Source: Lepidostoma basale
Taxonomy: Eukaryota > Arthropoda > Insecta > Trichoptera > Lepidostomatidae
Direction: 5' to 3'
Length of the DNA stretch: 64,000 nucleotides
Assembly (NCBI GenBank): GCA_022606425.2
Contig: JAHDVF020001374.1
Coordinates: 186,001 to 250,000, forward strand
Position 1 is the first letter of the stretch; each line of letters begins with the position of its first letter. The notes beneath the pieces are model-generated. The model did no database searches and was not told where the DNA came from. It saw only the letters and a list, made by a program, of their open reading frames with translations. Shown here piece by piece: positions 21,955 through 33,286 of this stretch. The translations under genes were made by a program, and so were the position numbers.

Positions 21955-22860
21955 CGTAACACTGTGGAATTTTATTGTAATAACCTTGGAATTTAATAAA
22001 CAGTGCTATTTTTTATTCCACTTATAAAAATATATAATAAATAGAGTGGAATTAAAACTTCTTCTCAGTCGTATTCTTCGTGATTGAGGATCGTGTCCAC
22101 TATTGACCATGGCACGCCATGCGCTTCTGTCACCCGTCAGTCTCCAGGCTGTAGCTAATGACAGTCCAGTCAGATCACTGATTTAATCGGACCAGCGCAT
22201 CGGTGGTCGTCCTTGTGATCGCCTTCCCTCCACTTTACCCATCATGAGCTTTTCAAGGTTGTCCTGATCTCTCCGGGATATTTGTTCAAAATATTTCAGC
22301 ATTCTCTGAGAGCACATCCGTGAGAGTCTTGCCTTGATACCCAGCTGGTCAATGATTGGCTGGTTTGTTCTTCTTGCCATCCAGGGTATATGCAGCATTC
22401 GTCGCCAGCACCACATCTCGAAAGCATCAATTTTGGACCTCTCGGATGTACGCATAGTCCAAGACTCGTAACCATAAAGGAATATGGAGAAAACAAGGTT
22501 TTGAACCAGTCACAACTTGGTCTTGTTGGAGATATTTTTGTCTTTCCATATCTTCGTGTGCTTTGTCATGGCAGTTATATCCATTTGGGTTTTGCGTCGA
22601 ATCATTCTCTCGCATCCCTCCTGGTCAGCTATCAGCGATCCAAGATAGACATACTCGTATTCATTCACAACTTCCAAATCTGAGAGAAGGCCCTTGTCTG
22701 TGAATTGGTGAGCTCTGCTTATCATCATTATCTTTGTCTTTGATCCGTTAATCATTCGCCCAGCTCACTCGCTCTTTCGATAAATATATAATAAATGTAG
22801 TGGAATAAAAACAACGTTATTAATTCAATTCCAAGGTTATGTTCATATGTGTTTCTTTTT
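21955..22860. mobile_element. Fold-back element split by LINE-E
   Basis: Left arm CACTGTGGAATTTTATTGTAATAACCTTGG... (to about 22022) and right arm CAATTCCAAGGTTAT... (to about 22860) are inverted. LINE-E lies between them. Confidence 0.65.
22059..22781 (-). mobile_element. LINE-E 3' end, frameshifted
   Basis: Antisense blocks INGSKTKIMMISRAHQF, NEYEYVYLGSLIADQEGC and, in another frame, ERSKIDAFEMWCWRRMLHIP and EGRRSQGRPPMRWSD. Flanked by a 31-base direct repeat (22028-22058 and 22782-22812, 28 of 31 matching), an unusually long and diverged target duplication or a local duplication. Confidence 0.82.
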
Positions 22861-24100
22861 GAAAATTGACGTTTTTATCAATATTAAAATCTCATGATAT
22901 TTTATCTATGACAATTGTTATAACGAATTCTCAATATTATATTTAAACGAAAATCACCCAAAATGGTGCTTGTGAAATATGTTTATTTTAAGTTTATTAA
23001 ATTTAGATACAGTTCACATTTAAAATTGCATAAATTACATCTAAAATTTTCCATTTTACTAATTACTTTATTCCATCATCTTTAACATGTTAATGTCTTT
23101 TAGAATATGATCCATCTTTATCTTCCTCGTTTGAATAGTAATGATATCCTGGCGGCTACATTTTTAGATGAATTAAGAGACACGTTTTTGGAAATATGAT
23201 CAAATAAGTTTGGAAATCGCTTTGGTATTTTGCAAGTATAGAAATCTAGAACATAACAGTTAGTCGATACGAAAAGTCACAAGTTAAATTATTAAAATGT
23301 CTATGTATTACAATTGTATGTATAATCGAAAAAAAATGTTGTCAGTAGACGTTATTGTAGATTTGCGTGTGTTTTGTACTGTACCTAAATGTTTAACACG
23401 AGTCGTGAAATATAGAGTCAATAGAGGTGACCTAATATACGCTAATGTTATATGTTTATTAATTTATTCTCGTTGTTCACACATGTCAGAATCTATACAT
23501 ATTGTTGATTGCGTTTTTCCCCTTGAAGCTATTAATATATCGATGTAATAAAATACAGCTAGAAACCAAAAATATTGTTTTATTTATTATTATAATTGAT
23601 AGTTGTGGTTTTTGTATTGTAAATCTCCAATATAAATTTTCATTCAAACAGAAAAAGAGTTTAATAATGACTTTTATATATAAATAAAAAATATCTGATA
23701 ATCCATTATTTTGGCGGAAACGCTTTGATACTTCATTATTAACTGTTTAAATAAAAATACTATTAGAAATTGACGCGACAGCTGTTTCGCTAACCGATGT
23801 TAGCATTGTCAGGTGTTACAGTCAACTGTCGCTCTCTGGACCGTGAAACAGTGGTCGCGACGATTTCGAAAGAAATATAATCAATTGTGATATTTTATAA
23901 CAGTGTTTTTATTTAAACAATTAATATTATTATTTTGTTAAATAATGTTTTACTATATACTATACAACTGCGAGACTAGCGAGACTGCGAGACGAATAAT
24001 TAATCTCCTCAGATCAATTGCTTTTTTTTAAATAAAAAGACTAACATCAAGAATTTATATCAATGATATTAGAATTTATTTCACAATCTTCAATGTGAGC
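22861..24100. other. AT-rich stretch, no gene supported
   Basis: An 83-codon frame (23297-23548) with four Cys has no similarity I recognise and no splice context. Repeat-like GACGCGACAGCTGTTTCGCT near 23775 is followed by GTTAGCATTGTCAGGTGTTA. Otherwise featureless. Confidence 0.45.
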
Positions 24101-24129
24101 AGAAAATAGCTTTTATAAAGAAGGCATAT

Positions 24130-24235
24130 TTTATTTATAAATTATGAAGAAGGCACCTGGTCGTGTCCAGGCTTAAACCCATGCCCCCTGGATCAGGAGC
24201 CAAGCTTCTATCCCCTAGACCACGACCCGGTTATT
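24130..24235 (-). mobile_element. tRNA-like SINE (SINE-2)
   Basis: The antisense reads ACCGGGTCGTGGTCTAGGGG (box-A-like TGGTCTAGGGG), GCTCCTGATCCAGGGGGCAT and GGGTTTAAGCC (box-B-like). The head resembles a tRNA, but the family tail follows rather than a closing acceptor stem. Confidence 0.75.
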
Positions 24236-24254
24236 AAATGTTTCATGAGAATTA

Positions 24255-24440
24255 AAACGTCAGTTTTCTACAAGTTTTATCATATTTTATATGAAACATG
24301 TTTCGCCCTCCTAAGGCATTATCCTTAGAAGGGCGAAACATGTAATTCCCCTCCAATATAATAAAAATCCTAGAAAACTGAAGTTTTCATTCGTATTAAT
24401 AGAGTTTTATATCAATGTTCAAGAAACAATAAAAATATCA
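24255..24440. mobile_element. AAACAGACG MITE-like element
   Basis: AACATGTTTCGCCCTCCTAA pairs with TTAGAAGGGCGAAACATGT across the loop GGCATTATCC. Followed by AGAAAACTGAAGTTTTCATT and CAAGAAACAATAAAAAT. Confidence 0.75.
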
Positions 24441-24461
24441 AATGTCTTCAATTTTTTTCAT

Positions 24462-24727
24462 CGTCTTCTTCTTATTATTATTTTAGACCTTTGGTCTTTT
24501 CCTGTAATCAGGCTGGCCTCTCTTGGGATGTCGATTCCCAGCTATCCCTCTATCTCTTTGACGGTCTTTCGGGGGGACAGAAGCCAGCAAGAATCTCATA
24601 CGCCACAGTATATGGGATTCTGGAGGGATCCATTCCCTGCACATGCGCATTCCGGTATCTTCTGCTTTTCTGCCCCTCTCACGACATCTTCGCGGATAGC
24701 CGTGTTCCTCACCGTTCTTTTGAGATT
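24462..24727 (-). mobile_element. LINE-O fragment with 11-bp target-site duplication
   Basis: The antisense begins RTVRNTAIREDVVRGAEKQK and ends in a GAAGAAG-type tail. Perfect ATTTTTTTCAT repeats at 24451-24461 and 24728-24738 bound it. Internally deleted relative to a normal LINE C-terminus. Confidence 0.78.
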
Positions 24728-25023
24728 ATTTTTTTCATAATAAAAAAATAATTTCTTCGTTTCTTCATGACGTAAATATATTTCAAGAATGACGTTTTTT
24801 GGTATATTTAAAAACACTAAACGTTTTGTTATAAGGTCAAACTCACGCTAAAGTTATCGTCTCTATCACAACAGTATGGTGTGATGTGAATTTTTTTCAA
24901 AACATTCCTTATAATAACATAATCATTCGTTAGATAATACATTTCTTCAAGATAAATAACTCAAGCAATATTTTAATGTAATAATTTGGGCAACTCATTG
25001 CTTTTATAACATCAAATTCCCGG

Positions 25024-25215
25024 CGATGGCAGTGTGATTGTCACACTGTATTCGGTCTGGTGTAGAATTCACGTGACAATAAAATGGCGATAGATTATCT
25101 ACCTATCACAAATCATAAGAATCAATATAATAGCTAAAATATAAATTGTGTACAGTAATTGGGTTCAAACAACCTGTTGAATACAAGGAAAAATAAAAAT
25201 AAAATAAAAACTTAA
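25024..25215 (+). mobile_element. tRNA-like SINE-1, 3' portion
   Basis: GGCAGTGTGATTGTCACACT, GTAGAATTCACGTGACAAT, AATGGCGATAGATTA and then the tail type TGTGTACAGTAATTGGGTTC. The tRNA-like head is missing. Confidence 0.75.
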
Positions 25216-25244
25216 TAAAAGCCACGAGTTTTTTATATTTCTTC

Positions 25245-25567
25245 GCCTTCAGACTATTCGCGTCAACTCCAGGACAAAGGCTTTCTCCATTTGCTTCCAC
25301 GTCACTCTGTCTTGTGCAGACTGCATCCAGGTTATTCCGACGTGTCTGTTCAGATCATCCTTCCACCGTAGTTGCGGTCGCCCTGCACTTCTCTTTGCCG
25401 TCCACGGTCTCCAAGTCAGCAGTCTTTTTGTCCATTTTTCGTCCAAGCTTCTGGCTACGTGACCTGCCTATTGCCACTTTAGAGTCGCTACCCGGTCTAT
25501 AATGTCAGTGACCTTTATTTGTTCTCTCACCGTATCGTTTCTGACTCTGTCTCTTAGACTTATTCCT
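25245..25567 (-). mobile_element. LINE-F 3' end
   Basis: The antisense gives LGISLRDRVRNDTVREQIKV, DEKWTKRLLTWRPWTAKRSA and GRPQLRWKDDLNRHVG, nearly the same protein as the copy at 41472. It ends where SINE-2 begins at 25567. Confidence 0.82.
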
Positions 25568-25700
25568 AACATAGCTCTTTTCATATGAGCAGAAAATAGT
25601 CCATTATCATGAAGAAGGAACCGGGTTGTGTCCAGGCACGAACCCACGTGCCCTGGATCAGGAGTCAAGCGTTCTCTCTCCTTGACCACCACCCGATAAG
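25567..25700 (-). mobile_element. tRNA-like SINE (SINE-2)
   Basis: The antisense carries ATCGGGTGGTGGTCAAGGAG, CTGATCCAGGGCACGTGGGT and GGGTTCGTGCC (box-B-like), then the tail shared with 24130 (ATGATAATGGACTATTTTCT). Confidence 0.72.
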
Positions 25701-25739
25701 ATTAAAAGCCGGTTAAATGATGTATTCTACCACATTATA

Positions 25740-26215
25740 ATTTAAGAATTAATTGTATCTCAATAGAGAGGAAGATGCAAATTATTTGGAAACAGAATAT
25801 GGTGGTCGAGGCGTTTACAGGACTTATGACCTGTCATTGGTTGGGTTGAGCGATCGCTTTATGTAATACAACATTCCCCATTCCGCCCTTCTTAAGAACA
25901 CCACGTCTGATAATTAACGCCATCCTAGTGTAGATTGAACTAAAAATATGTGAAATGTTTCTCAACATGGTAGCATATGTACAACTTTCAAAAATAAAAT
26001 TGTCACACGTGGTGTTCGTAAGAAGGTCAGAATGGGGAATGTTGTATTACATAAAGCGATCGCTCAACCCAACAAATGACAGGTCATAAGTCCTGTAAAC
26101 GCCTCGACCACCATATTCTGTTTTCAAATAATGTACATCTTCGTATCTATTGAGATACAATAATAATTAACCCGTAATGGGTAAAATCCAGTATTTGTCT
26201 ACAAGTATTTGTTTA
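25740..26215. mobile_element. CTCAATAGAGACG-family MITE, full palindrome
   Basis: Left arm TGTATCTCAATAGAGAGG...TGACCTGTCATTGGTTGG and right arm CAAATGACAGGTCATAAG...CTATTGAGATACAA are inverted around a short core. An outer segment AACCCGTAATGGGTAAAATC is on the right side only. Confidence 0.82.
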
Positions 26216-26744
26216 CATTAAAAAAATATATACTCGTATATATATAATTTGTTTGATCTAAAAACAATTCTTTAAAATTGTTTCACATGGGAGCCACCTT
26301 ATTCCAGCCTTGGAAGAACTATCGTGGGTATGACGCACTTATGACTAATTAAAATAATCATGAATACTTGCTTTTGAACTTCACCCTGAACTTGGTTCGA
26401 TGGGCTGTAAGGCCTGCCTTCCAAAGGCAATTTTCATAGAAATAGCTTTTAATTTTAGCGCATACGATATCAGTCAACCAATTATTTACATAACATTTTA
26501 TAATATTATGAAACAATGTGAATATTCGGTATTTTTACATTAAATTTAGATTAACTTGTATTTATTCTGTCCTGTTAAATACTCATTTAAAATGTTTCGA
26601 GTAAAAATTTTCTATTTCACAAATTTGGTAAAGGTAACATAAATTGAGGTGTAATTTATTTTTCTTCTTGATATGTTTTAAGTATCATGCCTGCCTTCAA
26701 AATTAAAAATTCCATGGAAAGTACGAGTATATGCGGTTAAAAAT

Positions 26745-26995
26745 AGTAACCATCATAAAAGTACAAGAAGTTACAAGCCGGCAAAAAAGAGTTATCATCA
26801 TAAAAATACAAGAGGTTACATGACAGCAATCCTCATAAAGTACAATTGGTTACAAGATGGTAATACCCGTAAGAGTTATCATTATAAAAATACAAGAGGT
26901 TACAGGATAGAAATCCTCATAAAAGTACAAGAGGTTACAAGACAGTTATCCTCATAAAAAAATCAAGAGGTTACAAAAGGGTAATCATGATAGAA
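26745..26995 (+). repeat. Minisatellite, about 35-bp unit, six to seven copies
   Basis: The unit approximates ATCCTCATAAAAGTACAAGA then GGTTACAAGACAGTA. Two units carry an extra AAGAGTT. Copies differ at several sites, so the array is moderately old. Confidence 0.88.
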
Positions 26996-27167
26996 AAATT
27001 GATATGGTAATATCATATTTAGGTTATGTCTCACCATGGCAATTCTTTTCGAGTCCCAATTTTATATATTTTTTTATTTTAGGTGAAATACAAAATATAG
27101 AACAAAACTTCAATTTAATATGCGGTTTAATATGGGTTGATTATTAAATATTGTATATATCCTTGTG

Positions 27168-27420
27168 GCCTTCGTGACAGAGTCGCAACAGATACGACTA
27201 TCACACCGAAAGTCCTGGGTTCGAATACCTGCGATGACAGTGTGCAAATAATTCTCACGCTGTCATTCGTCATAAATATGACTATGGACTAGCTACCTAT
27301 CACATGTCATGAGAATTAATAGCTATGAAAATAGAGTGATTGAGATCAAATAACTTCTTGTATACAAAAAATGTGGAAAGCAAAAAGAAACTTCCACATT
27401 AAAAAAGGTCCAATTGGCAT
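27168..27420 (+). mobile_element. tRNA-like SINE-1, tail type ii
   Basis: Head GGCCTTCGTGACAGAGTCGC with box-B-like GGGTTCGAATACC, body with CTATGGACTAGCTACCTATC and tail TGTATACAAAAAATGTGGAAAGCA, as in the copy at 56650. Confidence 0.8.
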
Positions 27421-27544
27421 CCCAAGAACCAGCAATGGACTTTACTGCAAACTGATCATTATGATTGAATCTTTCACAATATTTCTTCAATGCTGGGGGT
27501 GATTTTGTCATTTCTTTCTTTTATTGTCTTAAAATGTTTGTACA

Positions 27545-28178
27545 AACTAACCAATCATCACGCCATCTCACTGCAGGGGTAGGTAGAAATAATGGTCTGC
27601 CATATGGAATGAAGGCGGATAAATGCGTGATAAATAAAATCAAGAAAGGGTCACTAAGATGGTTTGGATATATGAAACGAATGTATGACGGAAGAATGGT
27701 TTAAAATATATATACAAGTAGTGTGAATGAAAAAAGAAGTCGAGGAAGGCCAAGGAAAACATGGCATGACCAAATTTATCAATTACTGAAAGGCGGCAAT
27801 GTTCAAATTTATTTATTTATTATTATGATGATTTGTATTTTAAGTGCGCCGTTTTGTAAAATCAATTACTCCAAGGGCGCACTAGGAAATGACTGACCGA
27901 ACAGTGCAGTCTTCAGAAGTTTCTTAAATTTAACGTCACTATCCTCATACCTAATACTAACATGGAGGCTATTCCACGCCAACGGACCCGCAACGCTGAA
28001 AGCACGATCATAGAAACATGCTTTATCGGCTCAAAGTAGGAACAATCTACGAGCGTGCATGTCACGATGTGTGAATGTAGAAGAGGCGCAAAAGTTATGT
28101 CAGGATTGAACTATGTGGCGATCCATCCTCTCTGCCTACTCCTCCGGAGAAACGGCGTGATGGTTAGTTAGTTAGTTT
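27545..28178 (+). mobile_element. LINE-A composite interrupted by another LINE
   Basis: 27545-27602 is an inverted LINE-A tail end. From 27605 the sense copy runs ([30 protein letters not shown]) to 27796, is broken by a different LINE, and resumes at 28026 (CGAGCGTGCATGTCACGATG) to the tail GTGATGGTTAGTTAGTTAG. Confidence 0.8.
27797..28025 (-). mobile_element. CR1/R1-type LINE 3' end nested in LINE-A
   Basis: The antisense reads AFSVAGPLAWNSLHVSIRYE then KFKKLLKTALFGQSF, the C-terminal motif of CR1/R1/jockey-like reverse transcriptases, then a tail of ATAATAAATAAATAAATT. TCAAA occurs at both junctions, a possible short target duplication. Confidence 0.8.
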
Positions 28179-28185
28179 ATAATTT

Positions 28186-28392
28186 TTTACCATTATTTCC
28201 TCATTCTTTCTCTCCATTATTTTCATTATTCGGTTCATTACAATTTCATTCGCACCACATTCACTTTTTGCATTTTCATTTGACACTGTACACATACACA
28301 TTTTTTCTGCACATTCGTCTAAGAGATCTCATTTCTACTGCATTTATTCCGCTTTCATCCTTCTTTTGCCAGTTCCATGCTTCGCTTCCATA
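28186..28392 (-). mobile_element. LINE-A fragment
   Basis: Inverted RWFGH to GSEAWNWQ segment (TTCTTTTGCCAGTTCCATGC, CTCATTTCTACTGCATTTAT). Lacks its 3' tail. Confidence 0.75.
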
Positions 28393-28401
28393 ATTTTTTT
28401 T

Positions 28402-28590
28402 TTATGTTTGATAAAAGTCATTATGCATCAACATAGATTCCAAAAACTCTCCAACATTCCTGTGATACAGAGTAACCCCATACATCTTATCGAATAGAAG
28501 CCTCTCTAACGAAAACCTCCACAATTTCCTATTGAGTCTTCTCAAAGCCAACAATTGTCTCCTCCTAACTTCACTGTGTCTATATATCTA
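28402..28590 (-). other. Short open frame of unknown origin (about 61 codons)
   Basis: The antisense reads HSEVRRRQLLALRRLNRKLW, RFSLERLLFDKMYGVTLYH, then VGEFLESMLMHNDFYQT and TAA followed by a run of As. It is basic and amphipathic, more protein-like than the neighbouring random frames. It could be the tail of an unrecognised element or of a retrocopy. I do not recognise the family. Confidence 0.3.
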
Positions 28591-29318
28591 CTTTTTATGT
28601 GTAAATTAAATAAATTATTATTTATTTTCGTATGAAGCACTAAATTAGCGGTGTGACCTTTGTAGAAATAAATTTAAAACTCCCTTATATTCATTTTATT
28701 TATTTCATTTATTTATTTTAAACATATCTAAAGCATTACAGAATTTTTTTCCAATACACTTAAGATACAAGTTAGAGATACACAATAATAAGTAATACAT
28801 AATAGATTAATAAAAAAAAGCGAGAAACATAAGATGCATGACAAATTAATAAAATAAATATACCATACAATTATAATAAAGATAGTACTTCCCTCAGATG
28901 AGCCAAACTATCACAAAATATGTCAAACTACGAGGTGATACGATTAAGCAAAGATATTGCTCTACCTACCGGCATAACCATTGTTTTTATTAATATTAAT
29001 ATTAATTTTGTAACACCAATCAATGTTGTTTTTTAATACTGACATTTTAGTTTGTTTTATTATTCTTGTGAATTCGCTTTGAGCGGCGAAACCAGTTAGC
29101 AATATAATAAAAATAATAAAAAATGATTATTTTTTTCTCCATAATCGTATAAATAATAATATTTTTTATGCCCAACATTTATGGCAAAGTTCTATAATAT
29201 ATTTTTATAAAGAGCTGGTCATATACTACATATTAACAAACGTTTTTTTTAAGTATTCGTCATCTCATAAATGATCTCAATAGGATATAAATATTTCGGA
29301 AAAAAATATAATAATAAC

Positions 29319-29480
29319 TCGGGAGATGCCTAATGATGGTTATTAGGTTCGCAACCCATCACACCGCGTCTCCCGCGAGGGTTAAAAGAGAAGGATGGAA
29401 TGCCGCATCGGTTAAAGTGTGGCAGTCCATTCTTTCTGCCTACCCATTCGGAGAGACGGCGTGATGGCTAGTGAGTTAGT
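29319..29480 (+). mobile_element. SINE-3 copy (LINE-A tail)
   Basis: CGGGAGATGCCTAATGATGG, GGTTCGCAACCCATCACACC, GAAGGATGGAATGCCGCATC and then the LINE-A end GTGTGGCAGTCCATTCTTTC to GGCGTGATGGCTAGTGAGTT. The first bases of the head are missing compared with 17741. Confidence 0.8.
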
Positions 29481-29510
29481 TTGCTATATTAAAATAAAAA
29501 TTGTATGAAT

Positions 29511-29632
29511 AAAAAGATGTATATTTAGTTAATATCTACTGATGTTTGTGTCATCGATCGGTTTCGATCTTCTTCCGAAACTGGTCGAAGACACAAACAT
29601 CAATAGATTTTAACTAAATATACATTTTAAAA
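29511..29632. mobile_element. ACCGGTTTCGG palindromic MITE
   Basis: Arms ATATTTAGTTAATATCTACT...ATCGGTTTCG and CGAAACTGGTCGAAGACACA...TTTTAACTAAATATACAT are inverted with a short CTTCTTC loop. Confidence 0.8.
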
Positions 29633-29769
29633 AGATTTTTTACATTTTCTTTATTTGCAATGAACTTCTACCATGAAATTTCAAATAAAAATATTATTTT
29701 TTTGAATTATAATGAGAATACCGTGGTAACAAAGGGTTTTAATATTTTCTTCTATATTCGCCATGTATT

Positions 29770-29960
29770 CGTGTTGTGTATTCACATTAGAACAACCTGT
29801 TGATAACTTTGTATTATCACAACACTTATTTACATCGTATACAGACATGTTTCGGGAAAACAGACTTCCCTTCTTCTGTGTATACTCGTAGTTGATGAAA
29901 TTTTAACAATGAAATGACGCGGAGCTATTACTTATATACTCTTATCTATAAAGTTATAAA
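29770..29960 (+). mobile_element. One arm of the TTCTTCAGTG fold-back family
   Basis: TTCGCCATGTATTCGTGTTG, ATTATCACAACACTTATTTA and CATGTTTCGGGAAAACAGAC, CCCTTCTTCTGTGTATA match the left arm at 41091. No opposite arm is found. Confidence 0.6.
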
Positions 29961-30420
29961 AAAATTATAATATTTACTAGGCTAAATTACAAGTTTTGTG
30001 AACATCCTCTCCGTTGTGATTGTGTCCAGCCTGTTCACTTGATCAGAAGAGTGAATTATCATTCGTATACATATTGTATATATCTTCTACAGTGGCAGCG
30101 GAAACAAAGTAAAAAATATAATCACTACCATAATTTATTTAAAATATCAATTTGATAATCAAATGGACAAATTTCTAAGGTTTTTATTACAACCCACAAT
30201 ATTTCTTTTAAAATAGTAATTATTTTTTGCGAAATTCGTAATTTGACATAATTAATTTAATGTACAACTATTTTCTAACATTATTTTCACACAACTTATT
30301 CATTGGGTATTCCACCATACATTGTTTTTTCCGCACATTTTTCCAAATGATTAACAGTATATTTTTAAATATTGTATTGCGGTTGCGACATTATAAATTA
30401 AAAACATTAAATTTCTTAAA

Positions 30421-30915
30421 TAAAATTTTGATCTGATCCTCGAATGTACAAAATTGATCTGATTAACAAAATCTTTATCTGATTTTTTAAATCCTGATCT
30501 TATTTTTAAAATCTTGATCTGATTTTTAAAATCTGTGCGGCATAACGACGAGCTGTACCATATTTACAAAGCTCCAAGTCTCTCCACACAGGTCAGACTG
30601 AATAGACTGAGATGGGCCGGTCACGTGCAGAGGATGCCGTCATCGCGAACCCCAAAAAGATTGCTGGAGTGGCACCCAGGTGGTAAAAGACCAATTGGAC
30701 GACCAAGGCTGCGATGGGAGGATGAAGTTGGGAGAGATGGGGCAAGATTTTTAAGAGTGTCAGATTGGAGGCGAAGAATACTGGAGGCTAAGGCTCGATA
30801 TGGGCTGTGGGGCCATCGAAGAAGAAGAAGATTTTAAAATTCTAGATCTGATTTTTAAATTCCTGATCAGATTTTTTAATCTTGATCTGATTTATAAAAT
30901 CTTGATCTGGTATAA
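30421..30915 (+). repeat. Minisatellite (about 19-bp unit) split by LINE-G
   Basis: Units approximating AAATCTTGATCTGATTTTT repeat from 30421 to 30534 and again from 30836 to about 30915. The LINE-G copy at 30535-30835 sits in the middle, flanked by near-identical TTTTAAAAT sequences. Confidence 0.85.
30535..30835 (+). mobile_element. LINE-G 3' end
   Basis: The open frame reads MRHNDELYHIYKAPSLSTQV, LNRLRWAGHVQRMPSSRTPK and GRPRLRWEDEVGRDGARFLR, ending in a GAAGAAGAAG tail. Nearly identical to 57121-57440 apart from a deletion of about 25 bases after SDWR. Confidence 0.88.
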
Positions 30916-31464
30916 AACAATAATTTTACCTAGTGTGAATTGTGCAGGTACCATTGAGCTACACAAGAAGCCATTGTTTATTTTATTTTAAAATTTGACT
31001 GAAATAATAAGAGTTATGCACCACCGCCCCTGGACTAAGGAGTTTGCAGAGAATGTTCGTATAAGAGGAGATACACTTACAGTTTTCTGACAAACTGATC
31101 CGATATCTCCCTCACGCAAGTCCTCTCTGTGACTAATCATCTCAGAATCCAATGAACAGCGATCCAAAACAAATATAATCAGAGCAGTGAAATTATCAAT
31201 TGTTTTTATAAAAGTGAATTTTATAGAAATATAATAACCTATTTTTTTGTGTTCTTGGATTATACATCTAAAGGTAATGAAATTATTTTTATTTTATTAA
31301 ACTCAAAAAATTTTTTTTTATCTAAAATAATAAATAAGAGAACAGATTTGTTTATAAATGTTGGTTATTGTTAACACAAATCTTCATAATATTTTAAATT
31401 AGGAAGGATAACTTTGAACACAATAAAAATATTTTTTAATATTTTGTTCTTAATTCTGATAATA

Positions 31465-31680
31465 AAAACGTCTGTTTTCTAGAAGTTTTTATACGACATG
31501 TTTGCCAGTTTAAGGAATTATAAAAAATACATTTGATAATAACTTAAGTTTGGTAGGCAAAACATGTCATTTACATTAATTGTTGAGATTTGATAATGCC
31601 TTAGAAGGGCGAAGTTTTCATTCGTATTAATTACTTAAATTGTAATAAAACTTCTAGAAAACAGACATTATCAGAATTAA
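31465..31680. mobile_element. AAACAGACG MITE-like element, rearranged
   Basis: AAAACGTCTGTTTTCTAGAA at the left and TTCTAGAAAACAGACATTAT at the right are inverted ends. The internal palindromes GACATGTTTGCCAGTTTAAG / AAACATGTCATTTACATT are imperfect. Confidence 0.7.
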
Positions 31681-31689
31681 GAATGAAAT

Positions 31690-31985
31690 AGCACATAAGA
31701 TGTTTCTTCTATAATTACATTTCAAAATTCGCAAATCATCTCATTGGAAAAGATCATAAGTTCAAAATAACGCCGTTGAAATTACAAATGGATAAAAGTT
31801 CGAAAAACATCATTTTAAAATTTGTCAAAACTGATCACGTTCATGATTAAATTTGTTCTTAATATTAATTACAGTGAAGAAGGGTATCTGTGTCCCGAAA
31901 CATTTTTGATATTTAATTTATTTAAATTTTTATGAATAATTTGTAAAGAAATGTGTTGTTACACAGAAAGAAAAAAATATAATAT
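31690..31985 (-). mobile_element. One arm of the TTCTTCAGTG fold-back family
   Basis: TTTGTCAAAACTGATCACG, then ACAGTGAAGAAGGGTATCTG and CCCGAAACATTTTTGAT match the right arm of the 248-642 element. The left arm is not evident. Confidence 0.6.
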
Positions 31986-32109
31986 ATAAAAATTTCGCAG
32001 CAATTCTACAAATTCTATCCTCCCATTGTTACCATGGTCGTCCAATTGGTATTCTACCACGGATTGCATTTCACAACAAAAACAGCAAATTATGAAACAC
32101 CGGCTATTA

Positions 32110-32425
32110 ATTAATTAATTCGAACGAAAACGTCTGTTTTTTAGAAGTTTTATTATATTTTGTATGAATGACATGTTTCACCTGTCTAAGGCATTATGAA
32201 ACATATTTGAATGCCTGTCTAATGCGTTTAATAATGCTTTAGATATGTGAAACATGTCATTCTCATAAAATATAACAAAACTTCTAGAAAACAAAAAACA
32301 TTCGTATTAATTATTTAATATGGATATTAATACGAATGAAAACCTCAGTTTTCTAGAAATTTTATTATATTTTATGGGAATTACATGTTTCGCCCTTCTA
32401 AGGCATTATCAAATGTGACGAAGCT
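32110..32425. mobile_element. Two adjacent AAACAGACG MITE-like elements
   Basis: The first has inverted ends AACGTCTGTTTTTTAGAAGT and AAAACTTCTAGAAAACAAAA. A second begins at 32333 (GAAAACCTCAGTTTTCTAGA) and stops at AAGGCATTATCAAATGTG. They are joined through TTCGTATTAATTATTTAATA. Confidence 0.7.
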
Positions 32426-33286
32426 TTAACTCGTTGCAGTTTATATTCACTAGTAAATGGAGCAGAATATGGTAATTAACGAAAATTGATGTGACTTTAT
32501 ACATTTTTAACAAATAATTTTTTGGGTATACTAAATGATATTATATAAATCAACAATAAGTTATTTGAGGTGGGACGAAATACAGTGCCTTTAAGAAAAA
32601 CATATTTTTACAAATTGTTTACAAATGATTTTACATATTTCAAGGTGACTAATGATTCTAAGTGTTATATATAAAATAAAATCGCCATCCTGTGTGCGTA
32701 GACTCAATCGATGTATTCTTATTTTTTGCATCTGAAATGTGGAATAATATGGAGTTTTACATCATTGTTCAAAAAATAGTAAACCGACTTTTACATTTAA
32801 TTTGGGAAAATTCGATTTACGAAAGTTAATCGTGGTTACGATATGATGGTCAGATAGTTTATAGATTTTTTATTTCTTGTATGTTTAAGTAGGAAAATAA
32901 TTATATCAAATAACTATAATTGTCGGAATATGATTCATTATTAAATTATTGTTGATCTTCTGTTAACAAAACGGTGATCGTATTAAGGTGTTATGATATG
33001 ACAATTATCTTAGAATGCCATTGTTTCATGTTCTGTGATGTTAAGCCATAGTTTATCTTTGCGTACTGTGCATTCATAATATATTTTATATTATTGCGTA
33101 TTGAAACGGAATCTTTTAAAAACGGAAAAAACGTATTCCGGAGAGGCCATATTAAATAATTAACATTATTAATAACGTAAGTTTTCTAGAAATTTTATTT
33201 TATTTTAAAGGAATGACATATATTTTTTTGACTAGGGATAAAAAAAATTGGTATTTCATTACATAATAAATTCTGAATATATTGAA

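Noticed and set aside
23297..23548. Small cysteine-containing secreted peptide
   Set aside because: Four Cys but no signal peptide and no recognisable spacing pattern; likely chance.
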